NCBI GenBank assembly: GCA_965212125.1
Contig: OZ243045.1
Location: 930,001-994,000 of the forward strand
Origin: CAYRJD01 sp965212125
GTDB lineage: Bacteria > Actinomycetota > Acidimicrobiia > Acidimicrobiales > Poriferisodalaceae
Direction of reading: 5' to 3'
DNA length: 64,000 bases
This document shows, in pieces, positions 8,394-17,262 of the stretch. Numbering within the stretch: position 1 is the first letter of the stretch; the number at the start of each line of letters is the position of its first letter. The notes below the pieces were generated by a model, which saw nothing but the letters and a program-made list of their open reading frames with translations, was not told the DNA's origin and ran no database searches. The position numbers and the translations under genes are program-made.

Positions 8394-9533
8394 CTAGAGC
8401 GACGCGGCGGCCGCAGCCAGAAAACGATCGTTCTCTTTACTGGTACCTATTGTGGCGCGTAGGCAGTTCGCCAAGCGCGGCCAACTAGAACAATTGCGAA
8501 CCAGCACGGACTGATCCACTAAAGCCTGCCAAATCTCATCGCCGCCGCGACCCGTCGGCGCAGTGTTGAACAGCACGAAGTTTGCCTGCGATGGGGACAC
8601 GTCAAAACCCATTTCGGCCAACTCGGCGCTAACGCGCACCCGCTCAGCCACCACGCTTGCCACCCGCTGATCCATCTCTGCGCCAAACTCAAGCGCCAAA
8701 CGCCCGGCCAGCTGCTTGAAACTGTCGACGTGATACGGCAGAACCACCTTGTCAAACTCCGCCAACATCCATTCGGGTGCGATGCAATAACCCAGGCGCA
8801 ACCCAGCCATCGCCCATGTTTTGGAAAACGTGCGCACCACCACCAGCCGCTCCTTGGCAGCCGGGTCGCCTAGCAGCTCCAGCGCACTGAACGATGAGAA
8901 CTGCCCGTACGCCTCATCCACCACCACCACGGCACTGGTTGTTTCAAGGGCGTGTTTTATTAGGTCAAGGCTTTCGGGCGTGCCGGTCGGGTTGTTGGGC
9001 GAACACAAAAACAGCAGGTTCGGCTGCGGGCTTGCAGGTCGGGTGTCGGACTGGGTGGCGGGCTGAGTGGCAACCAGGTCGCTGATTGATGCGGCTTCAA
9101 CCTGGTAGTCGGCACCGCGCTCTATTTCCAGCAATCCGCATTGGGTGGCGCGCGCTATCTGGGCGTACATCGCATAGGTCGGCTCAAAGGTCACCACCGT
9201 TGAGCCGACACCGCCAAAGGTGAGGCACAAGGTCTGCAAGATCTCATTTGAGCCGTTCGCCACAAATATCTGGTCGGCCGTTATGTCTGGATTGGCGGTG
9301 CTGTCAGAATGGGCGGCGGCTAGCGCCTCCCGCAGGGCTCCGGCGGCTCTGTCGGGATAGCGATTCCACGCAATGTCGTCAAATTCGGCAGCCAAGGCTT
9401 GCGTGAACCCGGGCGGTGGTTCCAGCGCGGATTCGTTGGTGTTTAGCCGAACCTCAACATCTAGCTGCGGCGAGTGGTAGCCCTCCATGGCTTTTAGGTC
9501 AGCCCGCACGGGCGGGCGCTCAGCTCTGCTCAT
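8394..9533 (-). CDS. hisC: Histidinol-phosphate aminotransferase
   Basis: 379-residue fold-type I PLP enzyme that converts imidazole acetol phosphate and glutamate to histidinol phosphate. Schiff-base Lys238 lies in RTFSKTWAMAG, and cofactor-contacting Asp206 and Tyr in VVDEAYGQF; NANGSNE-type binding is seen as VANGSNE. Residues 154-170 hold short Gln/Pro/Thr repeats in a loop. The ATG at 9533 lies in a 14-bp tandem duplication with the hisD stop; a GTG mini-ORF ends on the hisC start. Confidence 0.96.
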   Translation of the reverse strand: MSRAERPPVRADLKAMEGYHSPQLDVEVRLNTNESALEPPPGFTQALAAEFDDIAWNRYPDRAAGALREALAAAHSDSTANPDITADQIFVANGSNEILQTLCLTFGGVGSTVVTFEPTYAMYAQIARATQCGLLEIERGADYQVEAASISDLVATQPATQSDTRPASPQPNLLFLCSPNNPTGTPESLDLIKHALETTSAVVVVDEAYGQFSSFSALELLGDPAAKERLVVVRTFSKTWAMAGLRLGYCIAPEWMLAEFDKVVLPYHVDSFKQLAGRLALEFGAEMDQRVASVVAERVRVSAELAEMGFDVSPSQANFVLFNTAPTGRGGDEIWQALVDQSVLVRNCSSWPRLANCLRATIGTSKENDRFLAAAAASL

Positions 9534-9562
9534 CGTTCAAGCCTCACTGTTCAAGACCCTTC
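9530..9562 (-). promoter_or_regulatory. hisD-hisC junction: 14-bp duplication with mini-ORF
   Basis: Units 9535-9548 and 9549-9562 share 11 of 14 bases (CTTGAAC at the left of each when read leftward). After the hisD TGA (9553-9551) comes GTG AGG CTT GAA CGA TGA (9547-9530), whose TGA overlaps the hisC ATG (9533-9531) as ATGA. The GAGG in the mini-ORF may simply act as the hisC ribosome site, 8 bases before the ATG. Confidence 0.7.
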
Positions 9563-10897
9563 GCCCAAGCCTTGCGACGCCCATTGCTCGCGCATCGCAA
9601 CCGAAGCGGCGTGCGCCCACAACCCTTCGGATTCCGCTAGCGAAACCACCGTGTTGATCTGGCTCAGAAATCCCTCGCGGGTCGCCTCAATGACGTGCAT
9701 CTGTTTTTGAAAATCCGCCACGCTCAGCGCACCGGCAAAACGAGCGGTGCCGTTGGTGGGCAGAACGTGCGATGGCCCAGCGACGTAGTCACCCAGCGAC
9801 GCCGGAGTCCAAGGGCCAACAAAAACAGCCCCGGCGTGGCGAACCTGATCGGCCAGCTTGGCGGCCTTTTGGCACATGAGCTGCAGGTGCTCAGGTGCGA
9901 TGGCGTTGGCTGCGGTGACGGCTTGTTCCGGACCATCGACCAGACACAGATAACCGGTGCTGCTCAAGGTGGCAAGCGTTTCTTCACGGCGGGGCGACAT
10001 ATCGGCGATGGCGCCGATCGCTTCAACGACCTGGGCGCCATAGTCCTCATCCCAGGTCAGCAACCACGCCCGCCCGCCAGGCCCGTGCTCGGCTTGCAGC
10101 ACCAGATCTATCGCAGCGCTGGTTACCGGACAGGTGTCGTCGGCGATCACGGCTATCTCTGACGGGCCGGCGAAAGCCGCCGCCACGCCTACCTCGGTTG
10201 CCACCTCACGCTGTGCGGCCGCAACCCAAGCGTTGCCCGGACCGGCGATCACATCAACCGGGAAAATCGTTTGCGTGCCATACGCCATGGCGCCCACGGC
10301 TTGCACGCCGCCGATGGCGTACACCTCTTCAATCTCGCACAAAAACGCTGCCGCCATCACGGCATCGCTGAGGGTGCCCGTGGATGTGGGCGGGGTGCAC
10401 AACACGATCTCTGGCACCTCGGCTACTCGGGCAGGCAACACCGTCATCAGCACCGTTGACGGGTACGCCGCCAGGCCGCCCGGCACGTAGATGCCTGCCC
10501 GATCCACGCATTGGGCAACGCTGTTGATCAAGATTCCATCCGTGGCAATAGTGCGGGCCTCGGGCAACTCATAGCTGTGGTAGTCGGTGATCCGCCGCTT
10601 GGCTGCGCTTAGGGCGTCCCGCAGTCGCTCCGGAATGCGATGCCAGGCCGCCTCAAGCTCTGCGGCGCTGACCAGCGGATTGGCGATATCGGCGCCGTCA
10701 AAGCGTTTCGTTAGTTCCCGGATGGCAGCGTCGCCGCCGGTTCGCACCTGCGCTAGTAGCTCTCGCACGGCGTCGATGGGAGCGCCGTCGGCCTGAGTGT
10801 TGGCTGGCAGCAGATCACGCCAAAGCGCTCTGTTTGCCGCCGCGCTGGCTGCGGGTTGTTGCGGGACACGATCCCGTAGATCGAGCCGCTGCAACAC
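9551..10897 (-). CDS. hisD: Histidinol dehydrogenase
   Basis: 448-residue zinc enzyme that performs the two NAD-dependent oxidations from histidinol to histidine. Seen are the NAD/substrate region PGGLAAYPSTVLM, the zinc-ligand segment LQAEHGPGG, and the catalytic Glu-His pair in IAPEHLQLM. Length is normal for the family (about 430). The start is GTG at 10897, directly followed by an in-frame TTG; the ribosome site is weak. It is the first gene of the his operon and is divergent from a small gene 40 bases away. hisG, hisE and hisI are not in this window. Confidence 0.96.
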   Translation of the reverse strand: MLQRLDLRDRVPQQPAASAAANRALWRDLLPANTQADGAPIDAVRELLAQVRTGGDAAIRELTKRFDGADIANPLVSAAELEAAWHRIPERLRDALSAAKRRITDYHSYELPEARTIATDGILINSVAQCVDRAGIYVPGGLAAYPSTVLMTVLPARVAEVPEIVLCTPPTSTGTLSDAVMAAAFLCEIEEVYAIGGVQAVGAMAYGTQTIFPVDVIAGPGNAWVAAAQREVATEVGVAAAFAGPSEIAVIADDTCPVTSAAIDLVLQAEHGPGGRAWLLTWDEDYGAQVVEAIGAIADMSPRREETLATLSSTGYLCLVDGPEQAVTAANAIAPEHLQLMCQKAAKLADQVRHAGAVFVGPWTPASLGDYVAGPSHVLPTNGTARFAGALSVADFQKQMHVIEATREGFLSQINTVVSLAESEGLWAHAASVAMREQWASQGLGEGS

Positions 10898-10941
10898 CCT
10901 TGCGATGGTACCTGCGCTAGCTAGCCCTTAGCGTTGCGTTG

Positions 10942-11154
10942 GTGCTTAGCGAAGCAGAAATCCGCTCTATGGAAACCGCTCTAGCCGAGCTGGGCGAGCG
11001 CATCGGGCAAGCCGGCGACGGGCTGCGGAACACTGCGGCTGATTCGGTGGCGGCAGATCTGTACGAAGCTCAGCGTCATCTACGCACTGCGCGGCGGCGC
11101 CTGGCCGATGCGGCCGACGGCTTGGCGGCTGTGCAAAGTGACGACGCAAGCTGA
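10942..11154 (+). CDS. Small putative coiled-coil protein, unknown
   Basis: About 70 residues, soluble and charged, built of two amphipathic helices rich in Ala, Glu and Arg; no Cys, no membrane segment. It fills the gap between divergent hisD and the convergent nth with little room for anything else, and codon use looks coding. The start is uncertain: GTG at 10942, TTG at 10939 or ATG at 10969. I do not recognise the family. It could be spurious, but a non-coding stretch of this length would be exceptional in this window. Confidence 0.5.
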   Translation: MLSEAEIRSMETALAELGERIGQAGDGLRNTAADSVAADLYEAQRHLRTARRRLADAADGLAAVQSDDAS

Positions 11155-11173
11155 CAGCTAGCTGAACCGGCAG

Positions 11174-11818
11174 TTAGCCGAACTGGAACGCGCTAGGGCA
11201 GAAATCATTTAATACGCATTCGTCGCACTGTGGTTTTCTCGCAGAGCACACCCGCCGGCCGTGCAAAATCACACGCAGGCTGAAGTCGCCACGCTCAAAC
11301 TGCGGGATCATCGGGTTGAGGGCTAGCTCGATTTTCACTGGGTCTTTTTCGTCGCAGATGCCGAGTCGTTTGGTCAGCCTTGACACGTGGGTGTCAACCG
11401 GCAGCCCAGGCAGCGAAAATGCGACCGACCGAATGACGTTGGCCGTCTTGCGCCCCACCCCGGCGAGCTTCACCAGGTCTTCTCTGGCGGACGGCACCTC
11501 GCCATCGTGTTCAAGCAGCAACCGCTGCGCCATCAGCGTCAGGTTGCGCGCCTTGCTGCGGTAGAACCCGGTCTGGCGCACCAGTTCTTCCAGCTCGCCG
11601 ATGTCGCTGTTGGCTAGCGCTTGGGCATCCGGGTAGCGCTTAAACAAGGCCGGAGTGGTCATATTCACTCGCTTGTCAGTGCATTGGGCAGACAAGATCG
11701 TCGCTACCAGCAGTTCAAAAGGGCTTGAGTGATCCAGTTCACAGATGGCTTCGTACTCGTGCTTTAGTAGCTCGTGCGTTCGCAAGGCGCGGCCTTTGGG
11801 TGAGCGGGGTTTAGCCAT
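11174..11818 (-). CDS. nth: Endonuclease III, DNA glycosylase/AP lyase
   Basis: 214-residue base-excision repair enzyme for oxidised pyrimidines. The helix-hairpin-helix LAGVGRKTANV contains the catalytic lysine, and PVDTHVSRL the catalytic aspartate. The [4Fe-4S] ligands form Cys-x6-Cys-x2-Cys-x5-Cys near the C-terminus (CSARKPQCDECVLNDFC). All catalytic residues are present. It follows rlmN by 45 bases. The stop codon lies in an imperfect 15-bp duplication (about 11156-11186). Confidence 0.96.
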   Translation of the reverse strand: MAKPRSPKGRALRTHELLKHEYEAICELDHSSPFELLVATILSAQCTDKRVNMTTPALFKRYPDAQALANSDIGELEELVRQTGFYRSKARNLTLMAQRLLLEHDGEVPSAREDLVKLAGVGRKTANVIRSVAFSLPGLPVDTHVSRLTKRLGICDEKDPVKIELALNPMIPQFERGDFSLRVILHGRRVCSARKPQCDECVLNDFCPSAFQFG

Positions 11819-11863
11819 ACCTACTGCGCTCGCCCGCCGTGTACGCCTGCTGTGCCCGACCCA

Positions 11864-12976
11864 TTACGCCTGGCGGCGAGCGGGCTTGAGGGTGACCGCG
11901 TTTGTCTGGGCGCTGGCACGCAGCTGGCCGCAGGCGGCGTCAATGTCGGTGCCGCGGTTGTCGCGGATGGTGGTGTTCACCCCGGCGCTGGTTAGGTCGT
12001 CGGCAAAGTCTTCAATGACCGAGCGCGGCGAAGGTGACATCTCATAACCAGGAGTGGCATTAAGCGGAATCAGATTCACGTGTGCTGCGAGCGGACGGCA
12101 ATATTCGGCTAGCTCCTGCGCATGCCGGTAAGAGTCGTTCACGTTGTCAATCATCACCCATTCGAAACTGATGCGTCGGCGCTTGGCGCGGCGGTAATGC
12201 TGCAGTGCTCGCGCAAGCTCAGCCAGCGGGTATTGCTGGTTGATCGGCACTAGCTGGTTGCGGAGCTTGTCGTTAGCTGCATGCAGAGACACCGCCAGAT
12301 TTACCGGCAGATCCGTCTCGGCTAGGCGCTTGATGCCCGGCACTATTCCCACGGTTGAAATCGTTATGCGGCGAGCACCGATGCCCACGTCGGTGTTGAG
12401 GCGTTCAACCGCTTCCCAGACGGCGTCAAAGTTGGCGAGCGGCTCGCCCATGCCCATGAACACGACGTTGACGGAGTCTTGCGTGCTGGCTGGCTGCGAT
12501 CCGGCGTTACCCCGCGCCGCGCCTGCGTCGCCCCACTGCGATTCGTTGCTACGCAAAACTTGCTCCACGATTTCGCCGACGCTCAGATGACGCGCAAACC
12601 CGATTTGCCCGGTCGCGCAAAAGGTGCAACCCATCGCACAACCCGCCTGCGAACTGACACACAACGTCGTGCGGTTGTAGTAGCGCATAACCACCGACTC
12701 CACTAGCTGACCGTCCGCCAGCGACCAGAGTTGCTTCGTGGTGCGCCCCTTGTCGGCCGGCACAGACTGAACCAGCTGCAACCTGTTGCCCGCCAACTCG
12801 CCCAAATCGGTGCGGAGCTGCTTCGGCAAATTTGTTAGCTCACTCAGCGGCATTTGCTGGCGATACAAGCCGTCCCACAACTGGTCAATGCGATAGCTGG
12901 GCTGGGAGTCGAGCAGGTCGGCCAACTCGGACCGAGTCAGGTCGTACAGCCCGACGTCTAGTTTGGCGGGGCTCAT
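11864..12976 (-). CDS. rlmN: 23S rRNA/tRNA (adenine-C2) methyltransferase, radical SAM
   Basis: 370 residues. Methylates C2 of A2503 in 23S rRNA and of A37 in some tRNAs. The radical-SAM Cys-x3-Cys-x2-Cys is CAMGCTFCATGQ. The C-terminal methyl-carrying cysteine lies in RGTDIDAACGQL, and the other catalytic cysteine of the pair lies before SLHAANDKLR or in the N-terminal half as usual for the family. A loop near residue 160 is Gly/Ala/Gln-rich. It starts 2 bases after the mshD stop (TGATATG), so the two are coupled. Confidence 0.96.
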   Translation of the reverse strand: MSPAKLDVGLYDLTRSELADLLDSQPSYRIDQLWDGLYRQQMPLSELTNLPKQLRTDLGELAGNRLQLVQSVPADKGRTTKQLWSLADGQLVESVVMRYYNRTTLCVSSQAGCAMGCTFCATGQIGFARHLSVGEIVEQVLRSNESQWGDAGAARGNAGSQPASTQDSVNVVFMGMGEPLANFDAVWEAVERLNTDVGIGARRITISTVGIVPGIKRLAETDLPVNLAVSLHAANDKLRNQLVPINQQYPLAELARALQHYRRAKRRRISFEWVMIDNVNDSYRHAQELAEYCRPLAAHVNLIPLNATPGYEMSPSPRSVIEDFADDLTSAGVNTTIRDNRGTDIDAACGQLRASAQTNAVTLKPARRQA

Positions 12977-12977
12977 A

Positions 12978-13796
12978 TCAGTCGGTAAACAATCGCCGCA
13001 CCACGGCTATCTCTAGCCCCAGGTCTTTGTAAAGCGTGAGCGCCGGAGTGTTGTCGGCGTCCACGTACAGCATCGCTTGCGTGATGCCGACGCTTTGCAG
13101 GTGTTGATAGCCGGCCAGCGTCAGCGCCCGCCCCAGGCCACGACCATGGAAGGTGGGATCAACCGCAATTACGTACACCTCTCCAACCGCTGGCGTTTCG
13201 TCGGCGTGAATTTTCGTCCAACAAAATGCCGCTAGCGCGCCGTCAATCTCGTGGATGCGAAAACCGTCCGCGCTGAACCACTCTTCGCCTTGTCGCTCCT
13301 GCAGCATTTCTAAGGTCCAGCCGCCCTGCTCGCGGTGCCCTCTAAACGCACGGTTGTTTACCGCAACCCAAGCCTCGTCGTCGCCCCCCACCGCAAACGG
13401 GCGTGTGACTATTTCGGTGCGCTCGGCCAGCGGCAAAGGGCATTCCATGCGATAGAGGTCACGCTGAAATTTCAAGCCGATCTGCGACAGCCGTTTGTCC
13501 AGCCGATCGGCAACACTTGGAAGCACCTTGTCGTCGCTGACGGTCGGGTCGGTAGCGGAGCGATCGGGATTGTCAATCCACACCGACACTGGGCGCTCAA
13601 CCTGCGTGAGCTGATGGCGTATCGCTTCGGTCATGGCATCGTGCGACCAGCGCTGTGCGTCTAGTTCAAGGACTGCTCCGTGAACGTCGGCATTGACCGT
13701 GATCACAAACTCATCTGCGTTGGCTGTATCGACTGCGTTGGCTGTATCAACGCTGGCGGTGCTATCTGCATCGGCTGCGGATTCATGATCAACCAC
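12978..13796 (-). CDS. mshD: Mycothiol synthase (mycothiol acetyltransferase)
   Basis: 272 residues with two GNAT-like halves. The second half carries the acetyl-CoA loop GRGLGRALT and ends with the typical LYVDADNTPALTLY and LGLE. MshD transfers acetyl from acetyl-CoA to Cys-GlcN-Ins, the last step of mycothiol synthesis, and is a strong actinobacterial marker. The family is about 300 residues, so this is a little short in the degenerate N-terminal domain. The N-terminus contains an 18-bp duplication coding VDTANA twice. Start is GTG at 13796. A mycothione reductase is coded at 59-60 kb. Confidence 0.92.
   Translation of the reverse strand: MVDHESAADADSTASVDTANAVDTANADEFVITVNADVHGAVLELDAQRWSHDAMTEAIRHQLTQVERPVSVWIDNPDRSATDPTVSDDKVLPSVADRLDKRLSQIGLKFQRDLYRMECPLPLAERTEIVTRPFAVGGDDEAWVAVNNRAFRGHREQGGWTLEMLQERQGEEWFSADGFRIHEIDGALAAFCWTKIHADETPAVGEVYVIAVDPTFHGRGLGRALTLAGYQHLQSVGITQAMLYVDADNTPALTLYKDLGLEIAVVRRLFTD
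13716..13751. repeat. 18-bp tandem duplication in the mshD N-terminus
   Basis: Units 13716-13733 and 13734-13751 differ at one base and encode two VDTANA blocks, in frame, in a region expected to be a disordered leader. Confidence 0.9.
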
Positions 13797-13915
13797 GCTG
13801 CCAGGCTATGAGAGCGGTCAACGCCAGGGCTGTACCCACGTGCGGCCCACGTGCGACCGTCACCGTGCCAACCCACTGCCAACGTGGTGCCAAGTGAGTC
13901 GGGCAGACTAGCGCC

Positions 13916-14311
13916 GTGCAGAACTGGCGCTGGCTAAATCGCTCTCAACCACAGACCTTGTACAGCGCCGTGATGCTCTCGTACTTTCGCGGCGCATCCA
14001 TTCTTTTGTTTGGCAGCACGCTCTACCGATATTTCGCAGAGCAACTAATAGGGCGATCGCTCGCGAGTTTTGTTCCGTTGCTGATGCTGGGCGTGTTTGT
14101 CTTGGGCGGCCTGGGTGTAGCCAACGAGCGCAAGTGGGGTTACTGGGTGTGCGTTGGCGGCTCAGCCTTTGCGACGCTTGCCACGCTGTATTGGGTGGTT
14201 CGCTTCGGGTTCGGGCTCAATCTGGCCTTGCGGCTGATGTTTGATGTTGCGCTGGTGGCGATGCTCTTGCATCCCCAAAGCCGCGAGTACCGCCGCATCT
14301 GGTTCAACTAG
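13916..14311 (+). CDS. Small integral membrane protein, unknown
   Basis: 131 residues with about four hydrophobic helices (near 17-35, 50-70, 75-95 and 100-118) and short charged loops; the N-terminus is WRWLNRSQPQ. No known domain recognised. The GTG at 13916 is the only sensible start. Its TAG overlaps the menG GTG by one base, so it is coupled to menG and may sit with the quinone enzymes in the membrane. The 119-base gap upstream, divergent from mshD, should hold both promoters, but I see no convincing -35/-10 pair. Confidence 0.75.
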   Translation: MQNWRWLNRSQPQTLYSAVMLSYFRGASILLFGSTLYRYFAEQLIGRSLASFVPLLMLGVFVLGGLGVANERKWGYWVCVGGSAFATLATLYWVVRFGFGLNLALRLMFDVALVAMLLHPQSREYRRIWFN

Positions 14312-15084
14312 TGGCACACGCCGAAGAGCGGGTGGACGCGGAGCAGATGGGCGCGGAACAAGCAAGCACGGAGCAAGCAAGCGCAGGGCAGAACAGCCCG
14401 TTGCCCAGCCCGGAACAAAAGGCTGCACGAGTGCAGCAAATGTTTGACGCCATTGCGCCGCGCTATGACCTGATGAACCGGCTGCTTACTTTTGGTTTGG
14501 ATGTGCGTTGGCGTCGGCGCACGGTCGCCGCGCTTGGGCTGGCACCCGGCAAAACGGTGCTTGACCTGGCCTGCGGAACGGGCGACCTCTGTAATGAGTT
14601 AGCGGCCGCGCAGCTTTTTCCTGTTGGCGTTGATTTCAGCGCTGGCATGTTGAAGGCCGCTCGCACATCGGCGCCGCTGGTGTGCGCCGACGCTCAACGG
14701 CTCCCCGCAAGGGACGCATCTTTTGACGGGGCGGTTTGCGGTTTCGCGCTTCGCAACCTAGACAACCTGCCCGCCTTTTTCGCCGAGCTGAGTCGCTGTC
14801 TGAAACCTGGCGGGCGCGTGGCTCTGCTGGAGGTAGCTATTCCTAGTAACCGTCTGTTGCGGCTGGGGCACAGTGTCTACTTCGGGCAAGTGGTGCCAAA
14901 GATTGGCGCCTGGCTGAGCGACAAAGATGCATATCGCTATCTGCCGGCTTCGGTCGCTTATCTGCCTCAACCGGACGAGCTGGCGGCGCTATTGAGTGCC
15001 ACTGGATTTGATGTGATTACGCGCACGCTGCTGAGCGGCGGAGTGGCGCAGCTAGTTACCGCTGAACTAAGCGCTCAGCACTAG
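14311..15084 (+). CDS. menG: Demethylmenaquinone methyltransferase
   Basis: 257 residues; class I SAM methyltransferase of the UbiE/MenG family, the last step of menaquinone synthesis. Motif I is LDLACGTGD (residues 84-92), preceded by the family signature MFDAIAPRYDLMN; motif near FGFALRNLDN reads GFALRN here. The first 33 residues are a low-complexity Ala/Glu/Gln leader with a 15-bp duplication (14354-14383). Its last 18 bases overlap convergently with menA. Gene pair menG/menA and the ends of both support the pathway call. Confidence 0.95.
   Translation: MAHAEERVDAEQMGAEQASTEQASAGQNSPLPSPEQKAARVQQMFDAIAPRYDLMNRLLTFGLDVRWRRRTVAALGLAPGKTVLDLACGTGDLCNELAAAQLFPVGVDFSAGMLKAARTSAPLVCADAQRLPARDASFDGAVCGFALRNLDNLPAFFAELSRCLKPGGRVALLEVAIPSNRLLRLGHSVYFGQVVPKIGAWLSDKDAYRYLPASVAYLPQPDELAALLSATGFDVITRTLLSGGVAQLVTAELSAQH
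14354..14383. repeat. 15-bp tandem duplication in the menG leader
   Basis: Units 14354-14368 and 14369-14383 differ at two bases and encode repeated EQAS-type residues in the disordered N-terminus of MenG. Confidence 0.85.
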
Positions 15085-15972
15085 CCCGGTCGTTAGCAAG
15101 GCTCCGAAAATAATCTGCAGGCGCGCTGTGCTCGCCAGCACTGGTATCAGATCAGCTCCAACCGCCCCGCGGATAACCCTGCGCGCCGGACCGATCGCAA
15201 ACGGAATAGCCGCAAATGCAATCAGCGCCCACAGCCGCACCGCACCCAGGTACAAGACCGCTATGAACATTGCGATTAGCAGCCCGGCATAAAAACCACG
15301 GGTGACCTTGTCGCCCAGGCGCACGGCCAGCGTCAGCTTGCCCGCTTGCTCGTCGCGTGGCAGGTCTCGCAGGTTGTTCGCTGCCAGCAATGCCACGGCG
15401 CTTATGCCCACCGGGACAGCCGCCCAGATTGCCAGAGCCGTGATTTCACCGTCCTGCACAAAAGCCGATCCGGCGGTTGCCACCAGTCCGAAGAACACAA
15501 AAACAGCCAGCTCGCCCCAGCCGCTATAGCCGTATGGCCTACGACCGCCGGTGTAATACCAGGCGGCCAGAATGCAAACCGCCCCCACAACGATCAGCCA
15601 CCAAGTTAGAAAAACCGCTAGCACCAAACCAGCCACGGCCGCAACCGAAAACGCACCAAACGCGGCCCTTTTGACTAGATCCGCCGGTACCGCGCCCGAT
15701 GCCACCAGCCGCTGCGGGCCGATTCGGGTTGCGTCGGTGCCGCGCACGCCATCGCTGTAATCGTTGGCGAAGTTGACGCCCACCTGCAGGCTGAGGCTGA
15801 CGACCAGCGCCAGCACCGCTCGCCACCAAATCAGTCCATCGCCGTTGGCTAGCGCGTCCGCGGCTGTCGTTCCCACCACCACCGGAACGATCGACGCGGG
15901 CAAGGTTCGTGGGCGTGCGCCAACAATCCAGAGTCGGGCAGACGCAGCCCAGGTCTGCAGTGCTTTAGCCAC
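15067..15972 (-). CDS. menA: 1,4-dihydroxy-2-naphthoate polyprenyltransferase
   Basis: 301 residues with about nine membrane helices; UbiA superfamily. The two Mg-diphosphate motifs are present: NDYSDGVRGTD near residue 70 and NNLRDLPRDEQAGK near residue 198. It attaches the isoprenoid tail to DHNA to make demethylmenaquinone, which MenG then methylates. The start is GTG at 15972. Convergent and overlapping with menG. Confidence 0.95.
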   Translation of the reverse strand: MAKALQTWAASARLWIVGARPRTLPASIVPVVVGTTAADALANGDGLIWWRAVLALVVSLSLQVGVNFANDYSDGVRGTDATRIGPQRLVASGAVPADLVKRAAFGAFSVAAVAGLVLAVFLTWWLIVVGAVCILAAWYYTGGRRPYGYSGWGELAVFVFFGLVATAGSAFVQDGEITALAIWAAVPVGISAVALLAANNLRDLPRDEQAGKLTLAVRLGDKVTRGFYAGLLIAMFIAVLYLGAVRLWALIAFAAIPFAIGPARRVIRGAVGADLIPVLASTARLQIIFGALLTTGLVLSA

Positions 15973-15993
15973 TGGGTGCGATTTTGGGGGCGC

Positions 15994-17217
15994 CTAGAGG
16001 CCTGATTTTTCCAGGATGTGCACGCCACAGCTTGAACCCAAACCGATCACATGCGCCAGGCCAACCTTCGCGCCTTCAACCTGACGGTCACCAGCTTCGC
16101 CTCGAACATGGGTCGCAACCTCAAACAGATTGGCAACTCCGGTCGCGCCGATCGGGTGTCCTTTGGAAAGCAATCCGCCCGACACGTTGACGGGGATTTC
16201 ACCATCGCGCCACGGGCCGCCCTTGTCGATCCACTCGCCAGCTCCACCCGGCTCGCACAGCCTCAAGTTGTCATAGTGGCGCAACTCGGCCGTGGCGAAG
16301 CAGTCATGCAGCTCCACCAAATCCAAATCGGCCGGATCAACGCCCGACTGCTCATATGCCTGGTCGGCGGCTTCGCGGGTCAATGTGTTCACGTCCGGTT
16401 GCACCTGGCAGCCTTCGGTCCACGGATCAGAAGTAAGCACCGACGCTGAAACCTTTACGGCGCGCCGTTGCTGCTCGGCGGGCAGCGTCTTCAGCTTCTC
16501 ATCAGACACCAGCACCACCGCCGCCGCCCCGTCGCCCGTGGGGCAGCACATAAGCAAGGTGTTGGGATAGGCAATGACCTCCGAAGCCATTACCTCTTCC
16601 AGCGAGAACGCCTTGCGATACTGCGCTAGCGGGTTCAGCGTTGAATGCTCGTGGTTTTTCTGCGCCACCTTGGCGAACTGCTCAAAGTCAACGCCGTCGT
16701 TTTCATACGCATATTCCATGCCGGCCTGCGCAAAAACGCCCGGCATCATGTTGGTGCCTAGGCGTCCTTCGGTTCCAAGCACCGATCCATAACGCCCCTT
16801 GGGCTCAAAGACTTCTTTGTCTGTGCGGGCGGCCTTGTCGCCGCCGAGCATGCCCATCTTGCCCATCTGCTCTACGCCCACCGCTAGACCCATCTGCGCT
16901 TCGCCGGCCTTGATCGCCATCATCACGGTTCGGATCGCGGTCGCCCCGGTTGCACACGCGTTCGCAACGTTGTAAACGGGAATGCCGGTCTGGCCGATTT
17001 GTTTCTGCAGCCGCTGCCCGACGCCGCCGTTGGCTTCATACAGGCAGCCTGCGGCGAGGATGTCCATCTGATCCATCGCGGTGGCGCCGTCTTCAAGCGC
17101 GCCGATTGACGCATCAGCGGCCAGGTCAATGAGGTCCTTGTCCTTGTATCGACCGAACTTGGTCATTGAGGTGCCCAGAATCCAGATGGGATTGTCGTCG
17201 GTGGTGGTAGCTGCCAT
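15994..17217 (-). CDS. Thiolase-like protein (lipid-transfer/SCPx-type acetyl-CoA acetyltransferase)
   Basis: 407 residues. It has the nucleophile region NVANACATGATAI, the catalytic HDCF in VELHDCFATAEL, and the C-terminal GHPIGATG. This HDCF variant marks the SCP2-thiolase/lipid-transfer group, not the classical biosynthetic thiolases. These proteins commonly pair with a DUF35 OB-fold partner, coded directly upstream here. The complex is used in degradation of branched side chains or in acyl condensation; the substrate is not readable. A good ribosome site (GGGAG) precedes the ATG at 17217. Confidence 0.9.
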   Translation of the reverse strand: MAATTTDDNPIWILGTSMTKFGRYKDKDLIDLAADASIGALEDGATAMDQMDILAAGCLYEANGGVGQRLQKQIGQTGIPVYNVANACATGATAIRTVMMAIKAGEAQMGLAVGVEQMGKMGMLGGDKAARTDKEVFEPKGRYGSVLGTEGRLGTNMMPGVFAQAGMEYAYENDGVDFEQFAKVAQKNHEHSTLNPLAQYRKAFSLEEVMASEVIAYPNTLLMCCPTGDGAAAVVLVSDEKLKTLPAEQQRRAVKVSASVLTSDPWTEGCQVQPDVNTLTREAADQAYEQSGVDPADLDLVELHDCFATAELRHYDNLRLCEPGGAGEWIDKGGPWRDGEIPVNVSGGLLSKGHPIGATGVANLFEVATHVRGEAGDRQVEGAKVGLAHVIGLGSSCGVHILEKSGL

Positions 17218-17230
17218 GGTTGTTCTCCCT

Positions 17231-17256
17231 TTATTGCTTGGCCTTATTGCTTGGTC
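17231..17256. repeat. 13-bp tandem duplication upstream of the thiolase gene
   Basis: TTATTGCTTGGCC (17231-17243) and TTATTGCTTGGTC (17244-17256) lie between the DUF35 stop and the thiolase ribosome site. Confidence 0.9.
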
Positions 17257-17262
17257 AGTAAT

